Positions 1 through 11,225 of a stretch of DNA of 64,000 nt are shown here, piece after piece. The notes beneath the pieces are model-generated. The model searched no databases. It saw nothing but the letters and a program-made list of their open reading frames with translations, and was not told the DNA's origin. Made by a program: the position numbers and the translations under genes. Within the stretch, counting starts at the first letter, position 1; every line of letters starts with the position of its first letter. Source of the DNA: Batillaria attramentaria (Eukaryota > Mollusca > Gastropoda > Batillariidae); NCBI GenBank assembly GCA_018292915.2, contig JACVVK020000480.1, forward strand, positions 385,001-449,000, given 5' to 3'.

Positions 1-148
1 TTACACACTGCTCTGCTAACACTAAAACAGACTATTCAACTAAGTATTAGGACCACAATAAACCAGAATGCATGTGGCAAATCAAGGAGGTCGAAACAAA
101 AAAGCAAGTTGAACAAAACATTTAAGAAAAAATGTACAGGAATCCAGC

Positions 149-151
<3 letters not shown>

Positions 152-215
<64 letters not shown>
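152..215. repeat. (GA)n microsatellite
   Basis: About 32 uninterrupted GA units. The open frame across it encodes only alternating Arg-Glu and is not a gene. Confidence 0.97.
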
Positions 216-218
<3 letters not shown>

Positions 219-383
219 TGCCATTTTCAAATCACGAAGCAATGAAATTCCACACGATCAATCCCTAGGCAGGTCTGACATTTTGAAAACTACCCTCATT
301 GAAAATCTCTTCGTTTGTCTTTCAATATAACCACGATCGACTGCCTAGCTCCTCCGTGGAAGCTGAAGTCTTGCTACACTGTT

Positions 384-733
384 GTCTGCGAGGTGCTCAA
401 GATGGGACAGCACATCTCTCCAATGCCAAGCGAGTTGCACCAAGCATTCGATAAAACAATCCAAAAACAAAAAAAACAAAAACAAAAAAAAACAACAACT
501 GCCCAACAAAGCTATTGATAAATGATGCTTTACTTTCCTCCTTCGTACTAATTTTTTTGTCTGCGAGGTGCTCAAGATGGAACAGCACATCTCTCCAATG
601 CCAAGCAAGTTGCACCAAGCATTCGATAAAACTATCAAAAAACCCCCAAAAAACTGCCCAGCAAAGCTATTAATAAATGATGCTTTACTTTCCTTCTTCG
701 TACTATTTTTTCCTGACTGGCTGAAGATCAGCG
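384..733. repeat. Two-copy tandem duplication, period about 175 bp
   Basis: The segment beginning CTGCGAGGTGCTCAAGATGG occurs at 386 and again at 561, and both copies continue through the motifs CATTCGATAAAAC and GATGCTTTACTTTCC. The copies differ by point changes and by the length of an A/C-rich patch. Open frames on both strands are interrupted and low in complexity. I see no coding signal. Confidence 0.9.
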
Positions 734-2217
734 ATCCATCACTTCTGGCATATGCCATCAAGCCTCTCCTTAAAAAAAAACCTAATAAAAAACCTCTTCG
801 TCCTCTAAACAGTTCAGGGCTAAATCGTCATGGTTGCCATGGTTTCCTGCCCTCTCGTATTAAAACATCAATTTTAATGAGTCGAATCACACGCTTTGTA
901 GCCTTGCGCAAACACTGATGACAGCTTGTCAAAGGGCAGAAACGCAAGAACCATTCTGTTCGGTGTCTAATCATCACACTTGTCCGTTCCCGCCCTCGGG
1001 GCAGACGAGAAATCCCTGATCAGCGATAGCATCAAGCCAGAACTGATCTGCTACCTTTGAGTATACTTAAAAATAAAACAACCCAACCCACGTTCGATTC
1101 AACCTAATTGCACACACATCAGAAACCAATTTAGTAGAGTGAGGGCCCGTCGTTTGTGAATGCTATTCCGAATATGACCACAGTTTCAAGCACTAATTCC
1201 CACTTGCACTAAAAACCCTCTGTCTGTCTTGTTCTGCCTGTCTGCCCGGGGGCTTCTGGGAGCCTAGTGAAGGGTTTACGCCGCGGGGGGGGGGGGGGGG
1301 GGTAGGTGGTGCGCGGGGGAGGGATGGTGAGGGGCGAAAGGGGAGGGTAAAGGGGGCAGGGGATGGGGCGTGCGGCATTGGCGATACTCAGTTTTTCTCT
1401 TTTTGTATGTGTAGTACTTTGCAGTTCTTGCTGGCCACCAACACAGATCTTGGACAGATTCTGCAGCATTTCGCTGTCTTGCCTGTAGCTCTGTGGCTTT
1501 GAATCTCGCCAGGTATAAGGACGTGAGAGCGTTAGCTTATTAAGGGCCACAGAGATACAGCGACAGATCGATGCTACAGCAGGCGTGATCAAACTCTGTG
1601 CTGTCGTCACTGACACCTGCACGATGTGACTGTGTCTAGACAATGCTTTTGTACATATTTTTAAACTTGTACAGACAATTTTTGAGACCCACATCTTTCT
1701 GTTCAAACAAACTGTCAGCTACTAGTATTACAACATGCCTTGCGTAACCGTCACGTTTACGTCACTAGTTCTCCATCGTGACGTAATGTGACACCACCCA
1801 GATCATACTGGTATTGATTAGAACGGAGGACAACGACAATGGTTAATCTCTAGATCGACCACAGAAATTTGTAGTTGCCAAATGTATTTTCTATAGCGTC
1901 TGGTGCAAAAATAAGTATGTCAATACAAAATTAGCAGTGGGAAGGTGAATCAGATTGAACCTACAACCTGAGATTAGCACGCAGGTGTTTAAAAAAAAAT
2001 TGGAACCTGCTCTACCCGGTGCTCAGAAAATCATTATTCTATAAACAAAAGGTTTGCCATCAATTTCACAGTCCCTTATTTATACATTTTCTAGTTGTTT
2101 TAAAAACAGTTTTTAGAGTCGCCGATCGTGTAGAGATTTTCATAATAGGCATGGTCCCTGTGCTAAATTTAAACACCATTTGTGATGAGACCGCGCAACA
2201 GGGGGTCGAAGTCAAAG
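734..2217. other. No gene seen; G-run inside
   Basis: The only landmark is a run of 18 G at 1285-1302 within a purine-rich patch (about 1280-1350). Short open frames on the minus strand (proline-rich) come from that patch. The rest shows no recognisable exon, tRNA or repeat. Confidence 0.6.
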
Positions 2218-2549
2218 AGGGGGGGGGGGGCAGTTTTAGCCACTTTGAGCAGCGGTATAAAAGCCAGAATGGCAAGGGTGGGTGGGGTGGGTGTTTGGGG
2301 GTTTAACGTCCTTTTCTACCACATACAGGTGATATCAAAGACGGGGCAACAATGAAAAAGCCAGCACAAATATTTGACCCCAGCCAGAATACGACCTCAC
2401 GACCCGAACATTAGAAGTCCAACGCTGTACCATTCGGCCACCCCGGCTTTGAGAAAATTGAAAAACAACAACAACAACAAACGTGGTGGTGGGGGAGGGG
2501 GACAGTTTTAGACACTTTGAGTAGCGGTATAAAAGCCAGAATGGCAAGA
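2218..2549. repeat. Direct repeat of about 58 bp flanking a SINE
   Basis: A G-run followed by CAGTTTTAG, CACTTTGAG, GCGGTATAAAAGCC and AGAATGGCAAG occurs at about 2218-2276 and again at about 2491-2549. Between the copies lie a SINE A (2278-2449) and a short AAC-rich spacer. The flank is far longer than a normal target-site duplication, so a local segmental duplication is the simpler explanation. Confidence 0.8.
2278..2449 (-). mobile_element. SINE family A copy 1 (tRNA-derived, about 177 bp)
   Basis: Read on the minus strand, it has a tRNA-like head with an A-box-like GGCCGAATGG and a diverged B box, then the body shared by all A copies (TTTGTGCTGGCTTTTTCAT, CCCCGTCTTTGATATCACC, GTGGTAGAAAAGGACGTTAA) and an ACCC-rich tail. 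The head resembles Ser/Leu-type tRNA but lacks the long variable arm, and the ends do not pair as a functional acceptor stem. Pol III transcription and LINE-driven retroposition are known for such elements; for this copy they are inferred. Confidence 0.9.
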
Positions 2550-2931
2550 TAATGACAAAATTTTGTCTTGCGTGTCTTAGACCCTTCAAGGAACTGGCAC
2601 GTGCAACAGTGGTTTAGTCTGTTTCAACCTTTTTTTTTTTTTTTTTTTTTTTACCCTAGCAGGAGCTTCTTTAAAATCGCGTAGGCAGTTTAACACATTT
2701 CGTACCGCGCACGAGTGCCCTACTCTTTTACGGTATTGGCCCTGTTTGTGAAAATCAGGCAAGATTAACGGCTTCTCGACGGCTCTTACTGCAGGAAACA
2801 CGAGTATAGTCAAAGTGCAACACTCCCACTGAGCTAAATTTCAATCCAAGCAGAGCTAAATTTCAATCCAAGCAGGCATAAATTAATTATGAATTTTTTT
2901 TTTGTGAGGCCACTGGTATTTAGCAGTTATT

Positions 2932-3056
2932 CCCCATCAAGCTGTGGGATACCGACGAGTATTTTGATCCAAGACGCAAATCAACCCTGAGCTTTAGCGA
3001 AGGGTTGATTGCGTCTTGGATCAAAATACGAGTCGGTATCCCACAGCTTGATGGGG
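2932..3056. repeat. Near-perfect inverted repeat with 12-nt loop
   Basis: Arms at 2932-2988 and 3001-3056 pair over about 56 bp. The left arm starts CCCCATCAAGCTGTGGGATA and the right arm ends with its reverse complement. There are two mismatches and one extra A. The loop is 2989-3000. It could be a small foldback or MITE-type element or a hairpin transcript; no open frame is present. Confidence 0.93.
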
Positions 3057-4265
3057 TGTAAATGCTTTATCATCCTTTTTTGGGCCAATTTATGGTATAT
3101 TTTGAACGTTTATCCTAGTAAAAACTGACAGTCGACAGCGGCTGCACATAGCAGACGAACGAGTTTGTGCGTCGGCAGAGCACTACGCCGACAGAATAAA
3201 GTGCGCCTTTTTATGCTGTCAAGACGGTGTCAATTCACTCATGAACTCAAATCCAAACAAAACCACAAGTTTTAAACTTCCACTAAAGACGCAAACAAAC
3301 ATGCTGACGCTTTCAAGGAAATGTAAATTTGGGAGGTGAATGCGAAACCGATCAAAACTGAACAGCTCTGTTCATGCTTTGCACGATTAGGGCGCGTTCA
3401 AGCGGGGTTCTTCCTGTTGCGATATTCACGAAATCTGAATCTTTGTGAGTGTTTGTTCTAATATTTGTAGTACATGTACACCGATTAAAGTGACCTTCCC
3501 CCCAGCAGCTACATTTTATAACTGCATGCATGACTCAAACGATTCAAGAAGCTTCTGTTCAATCGGAGATCTATCTAGATCACGAATCCGCTGCCATTCT
3601 CTGCGCCGATAGCACACGGCCAAATCAGTAAACAGCATACATGCCGGCGAGACGCCAGCCTCGATTGAACTTGTTGAGAACGAATTTTGATAAGTGTTGG
3701 TTAAAACTGTCCGAAATTTGAGTAAGGATTGCTTGCTAGGTACAGGCTACTGTTGTTTTGTACTTGTACAACGAGTTTATGAAGTTGGAAACACCGATAT
3801 GCCGAGTGAAAATGTTTCATCGTCGATGGTATTGACATCGGGAGCGAGTTCTCCCTGAGGAGTAGTAATACATGTACTTGCTCATCGATGACGACGGGTT
3901 TTTTGCCCAAAAAGGTTGTATCTCTGTTCTTTCTTTCTGAAAGAAAGAACCTTTTTGCAGGGAAGCATGCCTGATTGTCATGTGATGTCGTGCTCTGTGT
4001 CACATGATTTCTCAAGTACTAGTGCAATACGGACACTTATTACACAGGAGAGATCAAAGAAAAAGATGCCGCCATGGATGATAAACAGACTTACTTGGTA
4101 GGACTTGAGTTAAATTGTGTGCGTACAGATGGCGATTAGGAATCTGTGGAAACACAAGCCATGTTCTTTATTTTGGGAGCAAAGACTGAGAGGCAAGCTG
4201 TGTCATCCACTGATATTACAGCTATTTTCATTATCATTGTTTACATGCAGAACTAATATCAGCGT
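3057..4265. other. No gene seen; small perfect palindrome at 3926-3950
   Basis: Apart from the 12+1+12 palindrome GTTCTTTCTTTC/GAAAGAAAGAAC at 3926-3950, I recognise nothing. The short open frames have no recognisable domain or splice context. Confidence 0.5.
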
Positions 4266-4475
4266 TTGTATCTTACGCCAGCCCGTAACTTGCGTTCTTC
4301 CGCCGACACTCCCTTACTCCGAGTGCCCGTCCGTCGTCGAAAGTTCCAAGGCCAACGAGCCTTTTCGTACATTGGCCCAGTCACATGGAACAGTCTTCCC
4401 TCTCACATCCGCCACGCTCAGCCCCTAGCAACATTCAAAGCTAAACTGAAAACGCATCTCTTCTCTTCCCAGTAA
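4266..4475 (+). pseudogene. C-terminal remnant of LINE reverse transcriptase (L2/CR1-like)
   Basis: The translated frame ends in a pattern typical of the extreme C-terminus of animal non-LTR retrotransposon ORF2: an R-S-S motif, then FSYIGPVTWNSLPSHIR, then FKAKLKTHLF before the stop. Only about 70 residues remain, with no upstream polymerase domain, so it is a 5'-truncated dead copy. About 250 bp downstream an AAAGCGCC element and an ATT-triplet tail (4726-4791) fit the 3' end of an L2-type LINE, with a GT microsatellite between. Confidence 0.85.
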
Positions 4476-4503
4476 TTCAGCTCAGCTTTTTATTGTCTTG
4501 TGC

Positions 4504-4507
<4 letters not shown>

Positions 4508-4544
<37 letters not shown>
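4508..4544. repeat. (GT)n microsatellite
   Basis: About 18 GT units directly after the LINE remnant. Confidence 0.95.
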
Positions 4545-4548
<4 letters not shown>

Positions 4549-4719
4549 TGGTTTATTTGGGTTGGGCTCCCCACATCCTGTGTCTGGGCAGGATGCTGGG
4601 GTCCCCGCTCTCTTACTGCCATGGTCTCTGTTGCCTGCAGGGAGACAATGCGGTTTAAAAAAAAATGTTATCAGTCTTTATTTTCGCGGGTTGTTGCTGC
4701 CCCCCCCCCCCTCCTCTCG

Positions 4720-4795
4720 TTATATTGTAAAGCGCCTAGAGCCAGCCCCTGGGTTAGGCGCGTTAAAAATCTCCACTATTATTATTATTATCTCT
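4720..4795 (+). mobile_element. L2-type LINE 3' tail with (ATT)n
   Basis: ATTGTAAAGCGCCTAGAGCC followed by GGCGCGTTAAAAAT and ATT triplets resembles the conserved 3' end of L2/CR1 elements. It probably belongs to the same insertion as the reverse-transcriptase fragment at 4266-4475. Confidence 0.7.
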
Positions 4796-4945
4796 CCTCA
4801 GGTGATAATGCCGAGAAGCTGAGTACACTGGCTTCAGTGGATATCATTTCTCACGGCAATCGCTGCTCACACGGTGAATGAAGAAAAACGCAGTGCGAGA
4901 AGAAAACAGTAAAAAAAAAGGGGAAAAAAAAAGAGGAGATTGCAC

Positions 4946-4950
<5 letters not shown>

Positions 4951-5012
<62 letters not shown>
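4951..5012. repeat. (CA)n microsatellite
   Basis: About 31 CA units, bordered by degenerate CA/GCAC-rich sequence to about 5042. Confidence 0.97.
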
Positions 5013-5015
<3 letters not shown>

Positions 5016-5269
5016 GCTCGCACACACGCAGGCACGCACACGAAAAAAAGTTCCACCCGCATACGACGTAATACTGATGGACGTACTCGTTTAAAAGTGC
5101 CATCAATCTCCCGACGTAATTTCCGCCGAGTAGCGATAACAACGGAATGCAACACAAGCATGGCTCATTAGCTCTTTTCTATTGAAATAAATTAGATTGT
5201 GAGCTGACTTCTGAAATTGAAACCCGCCCTTGCCGCCAAAGAATTGTCTCGTTTGTGTGTAATGTGATC

Positions 5270-5503
5270 CGTATTTTTTAAAAATCTACCTCTCTGTCTG
5301 TAGTTTACCTCTACCTCTATTTCTCTCGTCTGTAATTTATTCTGTATTTTTTTAAATCTACATTTCTGTCTGTAACTTACCTCTACCTCTCTCGTCTGTA
5401 ATTTATTCTGTATATTTTTTTTTTAAAATCTACCTCTATGTCTGTAATTTACCTCTACCTCTATCTCTGTCGTCTGTACTCAAGTGTGTAATTTATTCTG
5501 TTT
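5270..5503. repeat. Minisatellite, about 3 copies of 70 bp
   Basis: Three successive copies run from GTATTTTTTAAAAATCTACC through CTGTCTGTA, TTACCTCTACCTCT and CGTCTGTA to ATTTATTCT, starting near 5271, 5343 and 5411. T-run lengths and a few bases differ between copies. Confidence 0.85.
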
Positions 5504-5826
5504 CTGTTGCCCATTGTAATGTACATCTTTGTTAAAAAAAAATATATAAAGTCAGGATTGCCTCTATAATACGTCCCAAAAGACCTTAAGTGCGTTTCTA
5601 TTGACGGCGTCTCTTTCGTTTATCTGATCCGAAACCTTGTAATCGTGAGATGAATGTCTCCCGTAATTTTCAGTGCAGTGTCCCCTTGAAAGGAGTTACT
5701 GGAAACTTAAGACAGCTGCCTTTTTTTCGTGTCGGGCCACAGCTACGATTTACAGGGAAAGTTTCGAAACAAGGAAACGGAAACCCGTGAACCTCCTGCG
5801 GCGGGCAGAAACGTCCTGAATGATTG

Positions 5827-6225
5827 AATGGTAGAGCGTTGGACTCTCAGTGCTCGGGTCGTGAGTTCGAGTCCCGACTGGGGCCAAATATTTGTGCTGG
5901 CCTTTCTTCTCGGTGCCTTCTCTTCAATATATGTGTTTGTACTACATGTATTAGTGTATGGTGTGTGATTTTGAATTTTGAAATGTACTTTGCCTTGCTT
6001 ATATATTACTAATTATGAGTTCACCTTATTACTGTAGCATTTGACAGTAGTTTAGAAACCGCGCGCGCGCGCGCGTGTGTGTAGAGTAGCAAGGACAAGA
6101 TGTAAGACAGGTCTGCGCACCTAATCTTTTATCCTTGGAAAATAAAGTGTCATTGTCATTGTCATTGTCTTTGATATCACCCTTACGTGGTGGAAAAGGG
6201 TGTTAAATTGTAAAACACCCACCCT
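5827..6225 (+). mobile_element. SINE family A copy 2, 5'-truncated, split by a later insertion
   Basis: Starts inside the tRNA head (AATGGTAGAGCG), continues through the B box GAGTTCGAGTC and TTTGTGCTGGCC, is broken near 5925, and resumes at about 6167 with TCTTTGATATCACCC and GTGGTGGAAAAGG. An 11-bp target-site duplication CTGAATGATTG sits at 5816-5826 and 6226-6236, so the outer limits are secure. Confidence 0.9.
5925..6166 (+). mobile_element. Retroposon 3' end inserted in SINE A, tail (TCATTG)n
   Basis: About 240 bp interrupting a SINE A. It ends CCTTGGAAAATAAAGTG followed by three TCATTG-type units, i.e. a polyadenylation-like signal and a short hexamer tail as left by target-primed reverse transcription. 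It contains a GC/GT microsatellite at about 6060-6082. The 3' end resembles those at 17173, 29817 and 30113. No protein-coding part remains, so the family is not assigned. Confidence 0.7.
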
Positions 6226-6236
6226 CTGAATGATTG

Positions 6237-6660
6237 TTGTTTGTGTGGTACGATGTGAGAGCGTCTGAAGCTGTGCTCTATGGTCTTCTGCAAACCACAC
6301 GTAAAACTGCTCTTATCGCAGAATGGGACTGCAATCATGTTGTTTTTCTCACCTACAGGAAGGACGGTAATATCATATCCTCCACTTGTAGTCTTTCGGA
6401 ATGTAGCAAAATCTTAATACAAAAAGTCATGTTCAGATTATCAAAGTGTGGTTAGTCCTTTACCGCCTTCTCCCTCCTCTTATCTTTAAAACAAAACACA
6501 ACCAACCAACCAAATATTACGAACTACCACCACCACCAAAACCACCACCACAACACCATCAACTTTAAATAACTTTCATGTCAAACAAGCATACCGGGCT
6601 AAAAGGATTTTTTTCTTTTTAAAATAACGGGGCGTACTCAAAGGCGGACCCTTACCTATC

Positions 6661-6694
<34 letters not shown>

Positions 6695-8172
6695 TCAATG
6701 ATCATGAACACACGTACACAATATTGTCGGAACTATTCAAGTACCAAACACTGACAGTGAACAGCAGCGAAAAGATGTTTGATTAATTTGTTGTTAACAT
6801 CTCCTGAAGATGACAGCTGGCTGGTTATGGAGACAGGAACAGCTACCAAAACTGACCAGTCCACCTGTCCACAATTCAATGCAGGCAGGTTTCCAGGGCG
6901 CCCCAATGTGATATTCCTTTGACTGTGGCTAGCAGGCTATACAAACAGGCCAGCACATGAGGAAACGGTTGAAGTCAAAACAACCCTCAGCTCCCGCCCC
7001 TGCTCAGGGTCGAACTCATTACTTCTCGGCTGCTTTGCAAGCGCGCCTGTTTTACTGACTTGGCCAGAGACCTCTCCAGAGGTCGTATTTGTACCCAATC
7101 AAAAGTCACGCTAGTTTTTACATAGCAACCAAGAAACCGGTTGCTCATGTCGCTCATAACAAGAAGTTAGTGTTGCGAAGTTAGTGTTACTTTCCCCCAA
7201 CACGGCTCTGATAGATCTGGTAATAAACTGTTGTCCCCCAAGGAAATGAAGCACTACCACGTGAGCACTACTCGTGGAACCTAGCAACAGTTACTAGAGG
7301 CTGCCAGAGAGGTCCATTCCAGCCGCCCTTGCGGCGAACGAAGCCAGGCATCAGCCCTACGTAAGTAACCGGGCCGGGTCAGACAGCAGGGATCAGGACT
7401 GGCCAGGCAGCCCATGTTTGGACAAATCCTTTGTAGATTCCGCGCAAAGGCCCGGCTGATGAAGAAGGCAAATAAAGTCGACACTGAGGCGTGCTGAGAG
7501 TGGTGGACTTAAGGCTGGGTCAATCATTGGGAACGAATGGCGTCTTCATCCGGGCACTGCAAACACTGGCGGGAAAATAACTGCTTCTACAAGTGAAGCA
7601 CCCTGGACACCGTTACCATTGTCAATCTCAGTTTGTGGAGAACTTCCAGCGAAGACGCACAGAGCAAAAAACCGAAGATACACGGAATACAATTCTCAAT
7701 AACAATTTAATGTTTTGACGGGTTGTATTCGTATTGTTGCGCAAGCTGTAGCGTTTGAGTGGCTGAACTTTTTTTTTTTTTATTGCGAGAGATTTGTAAA
7801 GATTTTGTGATAAAGATACTCATCAGAATTTCTGCAGTCACAGTTCAAATAAATACAACAAAAGTCAATTCTTACAGATCATGTGACAGGTTGACTCTAG
7901 AGCTGTTAGATGCCATAACGTGGCCAAGCTTTGTATTTCATATGAGTGAAAGGGAGGACTGGGGCAAGATTTCGCCGGTGGCGACATTTAAATGAGAACC
8001 GGACACAATAGTCACAAGACACACTGCATGGACATGGGTGTCGAGGTCCACATGTTAGATCAATGAAAGAAGGTGAAATTCGTTTTTGTGGCGTGCGTGC
8101 AGTCTTTTTGATGGGCAAGAGTACAAGATTACCATGCTCAGCAGAGGGTTGAATTAATCATCATCCCGTAAT
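6237..8172. other. Intron 1 of the GABA-B receptor gene (minus strand), proximal part
   Basis: Lies downstream of the splice donor at 8340 on the minus strand. It holds CAA repeats (6660-6694) and A/T-rich patches. I looked for a second ligand-binding-domain exon, expected to begin with a conserved Cys codon, and found none, so the next exon should be further left or outside the window. Confidence 0.6.
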
Positions 8173-8176
8173 ATTG

Positions 8177-8177
8177 A

Positions 8178-8259
<82 letters not shown>
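8177..8259. repeat. Compound (CT)n(CA)n microsatellite
   Basis: About 7 CT units followed by about 34 CA units, roughly 80 bp inside intron 1 from the donor of the receptor exon. Confidence 0.96.
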
Positions 8260-8261
<2 letters not shown>

Positions 8262-8335
8262 ATGTACGCATATTCACCTCACCAGCTCGGAGTTTTATCG
8301 CCTCTCCCCCATCGCCAAACACTCAGTTAATTTCA

Positions 8336-8341
8336 CTTACC
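8336..8341 (-). promoter_or_regulatory. Splice donor of GABA-B receptor exon
   Basis: On the minus strand the exon ends ACACTAAG and the intron begins GTAAGTG, a consensus U1 site. The last exon base is 8341, leaving the frame in phase 0. Confidence 0.9.
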
Positions 8342-8634
8342 TTAGTGTCATTGTAGGAGATCTTCAGGTTGAAATGTGGAAGGATCCGGCTGTCATTGTT
8401 TATATGCTCCAGGGCCAGGTCCACGGCCGGCTTAACTCCATTGCCCACGTGACCTTCAGACCCACTGAAAGGGAACAGCCCCGCGATGTAGATGTCACGC
8501 CGACTGACCTTGTCTGGCGTTGCCGTGGCAACAGGCGTCAGATTCCCGGACAGCAGAAACAGACAGAGGATGGTGCTCTGGAGGTCGTGGCAAGTGCACC
8601 GATTTAGAATTGTTCGCATTGCCGACTTTGACAT
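8341..8634 (-). CDS. GABBR2: Metabotropic GABA-B receptor, first coding exon (partial; subunit 2-like)
   Basis: GABA-B receptors are class C GPCRs whose extracellular Venus-flytrap domain binds GABA (subunit 1) or couples to Gi/o (subunit 2); they work as heterodimers in the neuronal plasma membrane. This exon gives 98 residues. Residues 1-40 form a signal peptide with hydrophobic core STILCLFLLSG and likely cleavage after a VATA-like site. Residues 47-98 are the first beta-alpha-beta of the ligand-binding domain: RDIYIAGLFPFSG, then NGVKPAVDLALEHIN, then ILPHFNLKISYNDTK, matching the family pattern up to the point where the next exon normally supplies a Cys. The G-x-GV-x-PAV-x-LA pattern looks more like subunit 2 than 1; that choice is moderate. 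I took the ATG at 8634 because the signal peptide follows it directly; an alternative ATG at 8619 (MRTILN) is equally plausible. The frame stays open upstream but becomes a low-complexity hydrophobic leader. The remaining exons lie to the left, outside the window. Confidence 0.85.
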
Positions 8635-9315
8635 TTCTCCTAACGCAGACAGCCTCTGGTGACCTCTACGGGTTAAGCCCAGGAGGACGTCAAACAAGAA
8701 GCTATGTAAGTGTCTTAGTGACTCAGACCAGCACAGTCTTCTCAGCAGAACAGTCATCACCAGCAGCAGAAGCACAAAGCAGATCGGCGAAGACGTGAAA
8801 AGCACTTTGTCGAATACAGCGAAGAAGAAGAAGAAGAAAGGTGGGTTGCGACACAAACAAAACATGTTCCGAAAATTGGTCAATGCGGTCACCACCACCA
8901 AAGTGAACAAAGCCACAACAACTGCCTGGGACCTCAAACAACGAACGTCCAGCAAAGTCACCAGAAGAAGCACACAGATCAAAGTACGTATGTAAGGAAG
9001 GAAGTCTTCGCAAGAGTCTCCATCCAGGGGCAGAGTTGAGCTCCAAAGCAGCGTCGCTGAAGGAGGGGGACCAGCCAAGGCCGACCGGCGATCTTGAAGA
9101 CCTCGTCCGCCGTCACCCGTCATCGCCGACGCCCGAAACCAGCTTGGACGACGAGCAGGAGCAGCAACCTGAGGGCACAACTCAACTTGCCAGCGCAGAG
9201 CAGAGCGGCCGAGTCTGGTAACGCTCTCCTCATGAGAGCCACGTGTGGTAGGTGGCCGTTGGGGAAGTTGAGCGAGAGCTGATCCGGTGTTCAATATCTG
9301 GCTGAGAAGTGTCAT
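8635..9315 (-). other. Probable 5' leader of the GABA-B receptor transcript
   Basis: The receptor frame has no stop up to 9315 but encodes Phe/Leu/Val-rich low-complexity sequence without family resemblance, so I treat it as untranslated leader or upstream sequence. A possible splice acceptor (pyrimidine-rich, ending CCCGTAG) lies about 30 bp upstream of the ATG, near 8664, so the leader may also be spliced. A CTT-triplet patch sits at about 8821-8840. Confidence 0.45.
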
Positions 9316-10892
9316 TGATTAACGAGAGGTGAAATGTCTCCTACATCAACGGGAAGGCGGGAGGATCTCTTTTGTGCCAGTGTTAGTGATCTCTCTCTCT
9401 CGGCCCGGGCCAATTGAGGAGTGGTCAATCAATGTACACAACTCGTGGACATGTTACACGATGCAGATCCTCATCACGGTTTGTTTAGTTCAAGCAGTCA
9501 CCACATTACGCATGTTTTGATCTTGCGGTCAAAGGCAGGGTTGGCTGTTCATCGCATGCATTTGCATTGCAGGACTGCTTTTCAGTGTAGACACAATACG
9601 TGGTAAATACACATCTCACATCTGAAGTGGGTTATAATTCAACCAAACAGCAGTTTTTCTATGTAATGAATTATACAACACGGCAGATAAAGTCACAGTT
9701 ATGCTACAGTTCTCCCAGTAGGGCAATAATGGTGGTTGTCATATGACACAGCTTAGCGCAGCCATTCTTTTCAGTGAAGACTTACGCAATGTTTTATAAA
9801 ATCGAAGAAAATCCAAAAGCATTTGCGCAATGCAATTACACAGCAGTAAAGACACTGCTCACAGCTCGAATGAACAAAGCAGTTAGAAATAGTTGTTAAA
9901 AGGATTAAAATGGGAAAGTGTGGTGGTTTCACAACTCTGACAATTAAGAACGAATACAAATGTAATTCAGCAAAGTTTTAAAATCATCTCAGCCTCCGAC
10001 ATCACGAAGATAGTGAAAAACAAGCCAGAGAGTAAACACTCGAATTGTGTTTTCGCAAGCAGTGCTGACGCTGTGGATTTCTCGCTCTGTTAAGCGAGTT
10101 TGTCCGCTGAAAAACAGACACGCCTTCCTGGCTTTCTAAAAGTTGTTATCCCTCCAACTCTCATTTGTCTACATTGTCGCAGAATCCTTTCACAAACAGA
10201 GCGACTGCTTCACGCTGTTCCGCCACCAATCGAAGCACTCGATTTGCAAAATAAGATCCGTTTGCTTCTCTGTTCACTGGCGGAATTGTTTTTCCTTTTT
10301 CTTTTAAGATCGATTGAAAAACCGAGCCTTTTGTTTTCTCAACAGCACTCACGTGCGCACTGCAAACAGCGAAGAGAAAATAAACTGCACAGCACTCAAT
10401 AAAGCTCGTTCATGTCAGTCCACGACAACCTACAGAAATTTCTCTTTCTCTTTCTTCCAAATGTTGCTCTGTTTCACCACTTTTTCCTCTCTCTCTCTCT
10501 TTCTCTCTCTCTCTGTCTCTGCGTCAGCAGAAATCTAAGCGAGAGAACCTCGTGATCCCAGAACCAGCTAGCAGACGACACTTGGCACACAGCTGCCTGC
10601 TTGGCGCGAGGTCTCCAAGCCTGTGTGGTACTGGCGCGAGCGGGTGGACCACGCCAACACCGCTTGATATCTCAATAACGGATCTTGCTGAGGACTAGCT
10701 GGCACCGGCCCGCATCGCGTCGCCCCCAATAGCAGGGCACGTGCGGTGACAGTGGTAGTGGTGGCCGGCGGTCCACCTTGTCAGATCAATAGGACTTGTG
10801 GGGGAAGGGTGAGAGGTAAGGGGTGACGGAGGATAAGAAGTAAGAAGACCACAGGGTGGAGGCGGTGGGTCGGTGGGTGGGTAGGTCAACTA
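9316..10892. other. Upstream region of the receptor gene, no gene seen
   Basis: Contains a CT-rich tract (10489-10521) and unique-looking sequence. The promoter should be in this region or further right if a non-coding exon exists, but no clear TATA box or initiator can be chosen by eye. Confidence 0.4.
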
Positions 10893-11066
10893 TAGAGAGG
10901 GGGTAGGAGTTAGTGAGGACGGAGGATGAACGGCTTGTAAGTATGCAGTTGGCTATCAGTGCTTTCTGTATCTTGCACATAGAGAGGGGCTAGGAGTTAG
11001 TGAGGACGGAGGATGAACGGCTTGTAAGTATGCAGTTGGCTATCAGTGCTTTCTATATCTTGCACT
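10893..11066. repeat. Recent 87-bp tandem duplication
   Basis: Two adjacent copies (10893-10979 and 10980-11066), each containing GGAGTTAGTGAGGACGGAGG, AACGGCTTGTAAGTATGCAG and CTATCAGTGCTTTCT. Only two or three differences are visible, so the duplication is young or the copies are kept alike. Confidence 0.95.
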
Positions 11067-11129
11067 TTTTGGCACTTGCTGAGACAGACAGAGGGAGCAG
11101 TACAGACGAGGTGGCCTCGGGCCAATGCC

Positions 11130-11225
11130 AAAACGAAACGGAATGTAGCAACACGAAACGAAATGTAGCAAAACGAAACGAAATGTAGCAAAACGAAACG
11201 AAATGTAGCAAAACGAAACAAAACA
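11130..11225. repeat. 20-bp minisatellite AAAACGAAACGAAATGTAGC
   Basis: Four full units at 11130, 11150, 11170 and 11190 plus a partial fifth. The unit itself holds a duplicated ACGAAA. It is followed by CAAA/CAA-rich sequence to about 11325. Confidence 0.95.

Noticed and set aside
8635..9315. In-frame N-terminal extension of the receptor (whole frame 330 residues)
   Set aside because: The extension is a low-complexity hydrophobic stretch with no family similarity, and a proper signal peptide starts at the downstream ATG.
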